Positions 1-3,354 of a DNA stretch of 6,180 nucleotides are shown here, piece by piece (positions within the stretch are counted from its first letter, which is position 1; every line of letters starts with the position of its first letter). The stretch covers positions 1 to 6,180 of the forward strand of contig JAHWIS010000006.1 in NCBI GenBank assembly GCA_019322385.1, written 5' to 3'. The notes under the pieces are model-generated. The model searched no databases and was not told where the DNA came from. It saw only the letters and a list, made by a program, of their open reading frames with translations. The position numbers and the translations under genes are program-made. The DNA is from Candidatus Woesearchaeota archaeon (lineage in GTDB: Archaea; Nanobdellota; Nanobdellia; Woesearchaeales; UBA11576).

Positions 1-296
1 CCCTGCCTGTACTTCTTTCCATTGCACAGCAGTTCCTTTGCCCATAAGATGTTATACAGTCCATCTTCATGCCTGACATTGTGAAGCTTGAAGCAGTGAT
101 CTTTTTCCTCTATGCGCAGGTCTTGAGACTGATTCTCAACCTCCTCACTCTCCTGAACCCTTTCCTCAAGCACAGGAGCATCCGCCTTCTTCTCAACTCT
201 TTTAGGACGTTTACACTTCGCAAGTGCCTCTAAAGCCTTATCTTTAGGCACATAATTTCCATTTCCGTCGTCAAAAGGTTTCAGCGTAAGCATCAT
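1..296 (-). CDS. Unrecognised protein downstream of MoxR ATPase, C-terminus cut by window edge
   Basis: Ninety-eight codons are open from ATG at 296 to the window edge, so the 3' end of the gene lies outside. The protein starts MMLTLKPFDD. Residues 20-40 are lysine-rich and about 41-65 are glutamate-rich and probably disordered. An apparently folded part begins near residue 66 (HCFKLHNVRHEDGLYNILW). The start overlaps the ATPase stop as ATGA. A second ATG at 293 is 5 nt behind a GAGG (299-302), and gives a TGATG junction; it may be the true start, because the first ATG is only 2 nt from that GAGG. The overlap implies translational coupling with the ATPase. MoxR ATPases are commonly followed by a partner such as a von Willebrand factor A protein, but no MIDAS motif lies in the visible part. 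I do not recognise the family. Confidence 0.8.
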   Translation of the reverse strand, partial: MMLTLKPFDDGNGNYVPKDKALEALAKCKRPKRVEKKADAPVLEERVQESEEVENQSQDLRIEEKDHCFKLHNVRHEDGLYNILWAKELLCNGKKYRQ

Positions 297-1672
297 GTCC
301 TCATCCTGTCCATGTTATCGACATATGTGTCTACCCATTCTGCTCCTATGCCCTCATCCTTAAGCTCTTGTTTGAGGTCTGTCTCTGTGTATGCTATGTT
401 CTTGTCCCTGAGCGCCTTGACTGTGTCGTCATCCTTGACTATGGTCTCTTCCTTTCCAGTGCCTGGGTTTGTGTACTTGAGAAGTACAGGCTTTCCTTCG
501 TCAAACATTACAGGGAAGTATCCCTTCACCTTCTTGACAGCTTCGCCGAGCTTGACAACTGTCTCATCCATCATGATCTGCTTCCTTGCCTGGTACTGCT
601 CATTCGCGACAATGTCGTTCAGGTTTCCGTGGTATGTCGTGAACCTGAATGCCTGCAATGCAGCTTCCAGAGGATCTATCTCCACTTCCTTGCCTTCTTT
701 CAGCTTGGCGATGTAAGAGAAAGCATATGCAAGCGATTTCACTGCAGGCACTGTCCTCTCAGACGATGCCTTGATCAGCGAGCAGAGGTCTCTGCCGGTC
801 TCTGTGCACTCTGCACAGTTCATAGGCCATGCAGGTCCTTTCTCTTTATAGGAATCCTTTGCGCAATAGTCAAGACCTGAATCTATGAGATAGTCAAACA
901 GCATCATGTACGGATCGAGCTTTGTCGCTTGAGTCACTATCTCCTTATTCGCAATAAGTATCTTGCCGCTGATATCCTTAGGCTCTGCTATGTCCACCTT
1001 AGGGTTGGCTTTCCTCTCTGCAATAACGATCTTGTCTTCATATGTAGGCCTGAAGTCCTTGTTGTCTAGGTCGAATGTCAGGTGCGCCCTTCCCATCAAT
1101 GCCCTGTCCAGCTCGTATATTCCCTCGAAGTCTCCATTGAGCCGGTTGAGGTTTGCTGTAGCTACGAAAACAGAATATCCTGCTCTTCCGAGCTTGTACC
1201 GGATACCATTGAATGTGAACTTTCCGTCTGCAAGGTCAAAGAACTCGTTCTGCTTTGGCTTCGGAGCCCTGTTCAGCTCATCAACTACAAAGAACGGCCT
1301 CTGCGTCCTCTCGATCTTCAGCTGCCTTGCCTTGTCACTGTCATACTCTCCTGAGCCGAGGTCTACCCTCTGCCTTACGAACAGGTCCTCGATCTCGAAT
1401 CCTGGCCTGCCGTCTGCCCAGTTGGCGCCTCCGCCTTGGCTGTCACCGTTGAAATGGTGCCATGCGATGTCTGACACAAGCTGTGTCTTTCCCCTTCCAG
1501 TGTCTGACACGAACATCATGTTCAGCCCTGCAAGCTCTGCAGCATAGACGACATCGCAGACTGTCAGCTCTATGGTCTTCATCTTCCCGCCGACCTTTGC
1601 CGGCAGCCTGACTGCCACGCTGCTGTTTGTATAGAAGGGTAATTTCAGTTCATCATATGTTAGTTTGCTCAT
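293..1672 (-). CDS. MoxR-like AAA+ ATPase with a four-cysteine cluster
   Basis: This is a 459-residue AAA+ ATPase of the MoxR/dynein-related (AAA_5) type. Such proteins use ATP to remodel or load partner proteins. Walker A is SDTGRGKT (residues 56-63, K62). Walker B is FFVVDE (127-132), followed by LNRAPKPKQNEFF as in MoxR proteins. Sensor 1 is ATANLN (N174). The LDRALMGR stretch (188-195) supplies the likely arginine finger, R190 or R195. The lid region has cysteines C270, C286, C289 and C297, an unusual insertion that could bind zinc or an iron-sulfur cluster. The roughly 60-residue C-terminus (from about 395) is unassigned. The start is supported by GGAGG at 1679-1683 with a 6-nt spacer. 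The gene overlaps the AbrB-like gene upstream and the unknown gene downstream, forming one operon. Assignment as AAA+ is secure; the substrate is unknown. Confidence 0.93.
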   Translation of the reverse strand: MSKLTYDELKLPFYTNSSVAVRLPAKVGGKMKTIELTVCDVVYAAELAGLNMMFVSDTGRGKTQLVSDIAWHHFNGDSQGGGANWADGRPGFEIEDLFVRQRVDLGSGEYDSDKARQLKIERTQRPFFVVDELNRAPKPKQNEFFDLADGKFTFNGIRYKLGRAGYSVFVATANLNRLNGDFEGIYELDRALMGRAHLTFDLDNKDFRPTYEDKIVIAERKANPKVDIAEPKDISGKILIANKEIVTQATKLDPYMMLFDYLIDSGLDYCAKDSYKEKGPAWPMNCAECTETGRDLCSLIKASSERTVPAVKSLAYAFSYIAKLKEGKEVEIDPLEAALQAFRFTTYHGNLNDIVANEQYQARKQIMMDETVVKLGEAVKKVKGYFPVMFDEGKPVLLKYTNPGTGKEETIVKDDDTVKALRDKNIAYTETDLKQELKDEGIGAEWVDTYVDNMDRMRT

Positions 1673-1823
1673 TTTCTGCCTCCGTACGTAGGTCTGTCTG
1701 TAATTGTGTTATTTTCACTTTGACAAGGTCTCCCCTGTTCAAGAAATCATGAAGGTTCTTCGGTATGATCAGTACCAGATTCTTCCCTTGTTTGGCTATC
1801 TTCTTGGTTATTGTGAGTTCCAA
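1653..1823 (-). CDS. AbrB/SpoVT-type DNA-binding protein (swapped-hairpin), TTG start
   Basis: This 56-residue protein reads LELTITKKIAKQGKNLVLII and then PKNLHDFLNRGDLVKVKI. It matches the archaeal AbrB-like pattern: KKIAKQGKN, a hydrophobic strand LVLIIPK, a short helix, then RGDLVKVKI. Proteins of this fold dimerise and bind DNA, either as transcription regulators or as antitoxins. There is an in-frame TAA upstream and no ATG, so I chose TTG at 1823. It has a GGGG (1829-1832) 5 nt before it. The last 20 nt overlap the ATPase gene, and the Shine-Dalgarno of the ATPase lies inside this gene. It is the first gene after the leftward promoter, which fits an autoregulator of the operon. The last dozen or so residues are polar and have no AbrB match. 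The family is fairly sure; the exact start is less so. Confidence 0.8.
   Translation of the reverse strand: MELTITKKIAKQGKNLVLIIPKNLHDFLNRGDLVKVKITQLQTDLRTEAENEQTNI
1679..1683 (-). promoter_or_regulatory. Shine-Dalgarno of the ATPase gene
   Basis: GGAGG on the minus strand lies 6 nt before the ATPase ATG at 1672. It fixes that start and sits within the coding region of the AbrB-like gene, so ribosomes finishing that gene pass directly over it. Confidence 0.8.
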
Positions 1824-1876
1824 TGTAACCCCAACAATTAAAAGTTATAACTTAGGAATAGTAAAATAACAACTTC

Positions 1877-1893
1877 TATATAAACCTTTCTAT
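1877..1893 (-). promoter_or_regulatory. Archaeal promoter (BRE + TATA) for the AbrB-ATPase operon
   Basis: On the minus strand TTTATATA (1884-1877) is preceded by GAAAGG, which is BRE-like. Archaeal transcription usually starts about 25 nt downstream of the TATA centre, here near 1855. That leaves a leader of about 30 nt with a GGGG Shine-Dalgarno before the TTG at 1823. The match to a TBP/TFB promoter is good, but no start site is measured. Confidence 0.7.
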
Positions 1894-1917
1894 TTGTCAC
1901 CACCACTAAGCGACAAA
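1893..1917. repeat. Inverted repeat TTTGTC...GACAAA next to the leftward promoter
   Basis: TTTGTC (1893-1898) and GACAAA (1912-1917) form arms separated by 13 bp. The left arm runs on into TCACCAC (1897-1903). The element lies immediately upstream of the leftward BRE/TATA, where an activator or repressor of the operon could bind. Short arms of this kind can arise by chance. The heptamer shared with the second inverted repeat at 2029-2050 strengthens it slightly. Confidence 0.35.
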
Positions 1918-1975
1918 CCATTGAAAACAAGCAGTACAGCGTCTGAAAAGCCACCCCTCACAAGTACTAACAAAA

Positions 1976-1990
1976 CAAAAGCTTTATATA
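1976..1990 (+). promoter_or_regulatory. Archaeal promoter (BRE + TATA) reading rightward
   Basis: CAAAAGC followed by TTTATATA (1983-1990) is a textbook BRE/TATA arrangement. The predicted start is near 2012, giving a leader of about 80 nt before the ATG at 2094. That leader would contain the inverted repeat at 2029-2050. No other gene start lies between, so this promoter probably serves the 346-residue gene. Confidence 0.65.
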
Positions 1991-2028
1991 TGCCTAATAA
2001 TATACACTATAAATCCAAAGGGGCTATT

Positions 2029-2050
2029 TGTGGTAACCATTATCACCACA
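2029..2050. repeat. Inverted repeat TGTGGT...ACCACA, possible operator or leader hairpin
   Basis: TGTGGT (2029-2034) and ACCACA (2045-2050) are perfect 6-bp arms around a 10-nt spacer. The pairing resumes with flanking T/A bases and one inner A/T pair. Read as inverted heptamers the element is GTGGTAA and TCACCAC. The second heptamer recurs at 1897-1903. The element lies downstream of the TATA box at 1983-1990, where bound protein would block transcription. In RNA it could form a small stem-loop. Confidence 0.4.
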
Positions 2051-2058
2051 TATAAACA
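2051..2058 (+). promoter_or_regulatory. Possible second, proximal TATA element
   Basis: TATAAACA directly follows the inverted repeat. It would place a start near 2078, giving a short leader that still includes the GTGAT Shine-Dalgarno at 2086-2090. It is a weaker match than the TTTATATA at 1983-1990 and lacks a good BRE. Confidence 0.25.
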
Positions 2059-2085
2059 TATACAAATAATGCGTAATTATTACAA

Positions 2086-2090
2086 GTGAT
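2086..2090 (+). promoter_or_regulatory. Shine-Dalgarno (GTGAT) of the 346-residue gene
   Basis: GTGAT is complementary to the AUCAC at the 16S rRNA 3' end of archaea, and lies 3 nt before the ATG at 2094. The spacing suits this distal part of the anti-Shine-Dalgarno, and it supports the chosen start. Confidence 0.5.
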
Positions 2091-2093
2091 ACC

Positions 2094-3134
2094 ATGACAA
2101 GCAAGAAAGACATCTTCAAGAGGCCGTCTGCAAAGCAGATAATGAAAGGCAAAAAGCAAGTAGTTGCCAGGACAAACCTTGTAGAGAGGATACTGGAGAT
2201 AGATCCAGAGACCCAATACCTCCTCATAGACAGGCAGGTCATCCCTGAGATGTCATTCTATAAAAGAAACAGCAGGAAACGCATGTCAAGGACTGAAGCC
2301 AGCAGGATGTTCATGAAACACGGCCCTGAGGTCATGTTCCCGAGGTTAAGGAACAGGGCAGAGGCCCTTGCAAGGATGAAGGATCACAACCTGGCCCCCA
2401 ACCATCTGAGACAAGAGGTATACGACAAGCTGAGCCCAGGCTTTTTCTGCGCATATTCATTCAGGCCTGCTATACGCAGGAACACGAAGAGGAAAGTGCC
2501 TTTGACAGAGGTATTGGAAGGCGCAAAGATCTACGCATATGCACAGAGACATGGCATGCCGATGGAAGTCAAGCCGTATGCAGATTCAGCAGGCACTTCA
2601 AAGAAGGGAGGATCGGTCATAGTCACGGTGCCTTCAAGGACACCGAAGCAGGAGAGCTACACGTTTGCGATACACGGCATCGCTGTCAAGGATGACGACA
2701 ACAAGTACATTGTCGCCAACAGGCTTATCTCGACGCATTCCTGCTTTGACACGATGTTCAAGGACCTGAAATACAATCTCCCTGATGACAGTGAGGATGC
2801 AGAAGTCTTTAACTGGGATGCGCACGCGATTGCAGGGTTCTATGCCACAATAGGTTATTTTATCAGGAAAGATCACAACACAGTGCCTCTCCAGATGTCG
2901 CCGATGCCATTGCCTTCAAGGCTTCTCGTAGACGTATACCAGAGATTCACCCGCAATGCAGTCATACTCACCAACGAAAGAAAGAACCAGAAAAAGAACT
3001 TTTACCCTCTGAACAATGCAGAGCTTGAGATAGCTGTCGAGAACGCTGTCATAAGGCTGGGCCACGACAACACACTGTTCTGCCAATTGGACAGGGACGG
3101 CGCATTAAGGGATTATGATTGGATAGGCATGTAG
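2094..3134 (+). CDS. Hypothetical basic protein, 346 residues
   Basis: I do not recognise this family. The protein is complete, from an ATG with GTGAT just upstream to TAG. The first 130 residues are strongly basic, with many R and K and with SFYKRNSRKRMSRTEASRMF at 54-73, which suggests nucleic-acid contact. A central part (about 170-225) looks beta-rich and globular: GGSVIVTVPSRTP, YTFAIHGIAVKDDDNKYIVA, then LISTHSCFDTMF with an H215-x-C217 pair. A helical part (about 240-300) and an aromatic C-terminus ending DYDWIGM follow. There is no signal peptide or membrane segment. It is transcribed divergently from the AbrB-ATPase operon and shares its control region, so it may be co-regulated. It is rich in AGG codons, as is the ATPase gene. 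A DNA-binding or replication role is possible but unproven. Confidence 0.9.
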   Translation: MTSKKDIFKRPSAKQIMKGKKQVVARTNLVERILEIDPETQYLLIDRQVIPEMSFYKRNSRKRMSRTEASRMFMKHGPEVMFPRLRNRAEALARMKDHNLAPNHLRQEVYDKLSPGFFCAYSFRPAIRRNTKRKVPLTEVLEGAKIYAYAQRHGMPMEVKPYADSAGTSKKGGSVIVTVPSRTPKQESYTFAIHGIAVKDDDNKYIVANRLISTHSCFDTMFKDLKYNLPDDSEDAEVFNWDAHAIAGFYATIGYFIRKDHNTVPLQMSPMPLPSRLLVDVYQRFTRNAVILTNERKNQKKNFYPLNNAELEIAVENAVIRLGHDNTLFCQLDRDGALRDYDWIGM

Positions 3135-3146
3135 ACATCCATATAA

Positions 3147-3164
3147 TCTTTTCATTTTGATCTT
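3147..3164 (+). terminator. T-rich tract after the 346-residue gene
   Basis: TCTTTTCATTTTGATCTT lies 12 nt after the TAG. Archaeal RNA polymerase often terminates at such runs of T without a hairpin. The evidence is composition and position only. Confidence 0.35.
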
Positions 3165-3175
3165 CCCATAAAAAA
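3165..3175 (+). promoter_or_regulatory. Weak TATA-like element before the RHH gene
   Basis: CCCATAAAAAA lies about 45 nt before the ATG at 3217. A start near 3195 would give a leader of about 20 nt. The match is imperfect and there is a competing ATATAAT at 3141-3147, so the promoter of this gene pair is uncertain. A GTGA at 3200-3203 is the only Shine-Dalgarno candidate and is rather far, 13 nt from the ATG. Confidence 0.25.
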
Positions 3176-3216
3176 GAGTTCTAGGTGTTTAGGCAGATAG
3201 TGAGAGAAATGCCAAG

Positions 3217-3354
3217 ATGAAACAAGTATTCACAATATCAATTGACGAGGAACTGGTAAAAAGGATTAGACATACTGCAAGAGACAGCCAGTTCAAAAAC
3301 AAATCACACTTAGTAGAGCAAGCCATAAAGGAATTCCTGGAGGATTGCAGATGA
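3217..3354 (+). CDS. Ribbon-helix-helix (CopG/Arc-type) DNA-binding protein
   Basis: This is a 45-residue protein, close to the minimum size of the RHH fold. The N-terminal strand KQVFTISID (2-10) is the DNA-reading ribbon. Helix 1 is EELVKRIRHTARDS (11-24). The turn FKNKSH is followed by helix 2, LVEQAIKEFLED (32-43). These regulators bind operators as dimers and often repress their own operon; many are antitoxins. The gene ends in ATGA, overlapping the long repeat-nuclease gene by 4 nt. Its own codons contain the GGAGG used by that gene. The tight coupling suggests it controls expression, or possibly activity, of the large protein. The family is secure; the antitoxin versus plain regulator role is open. 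Confidence 0.88.
   Translation: MKQVFTISIDEELVKRIRHTARDSQFKNKSHLVEQAIKEFLEDCR
3339..3343 (+). promoter_or_regulatory. Shine-Dalgarno of the repeat-nuclease gene
   Basis: GGAGG lies 7 nt before ATG 3351 and within the last codons of the RHH gene. This strong site fixes the start of the long gene and supports translational coupling. Confidence 0.8.

Noticed and set aside
312..1547. Plus-strand open frames opposite the ATPase gene
   Set aside because: They lie entirely antisense to a gene with intact Walker motifs, and their translations (S/L/C-rich) show no domain.
1918..1975. Looked for a small gene or RNA between the two promoters
   Set aside because: It is only about 60 bp of A-rich DNA with short recurring AGTAC words; nothing rises above chance.
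2024..2242. Minus-strand open frame across the start of the 346-residue gene
   Set aside because: It is antisense to the gene start and its promoter leader, has no Shine-Dalgarno of note, and its hydrophobic translation is not supported by any motif.
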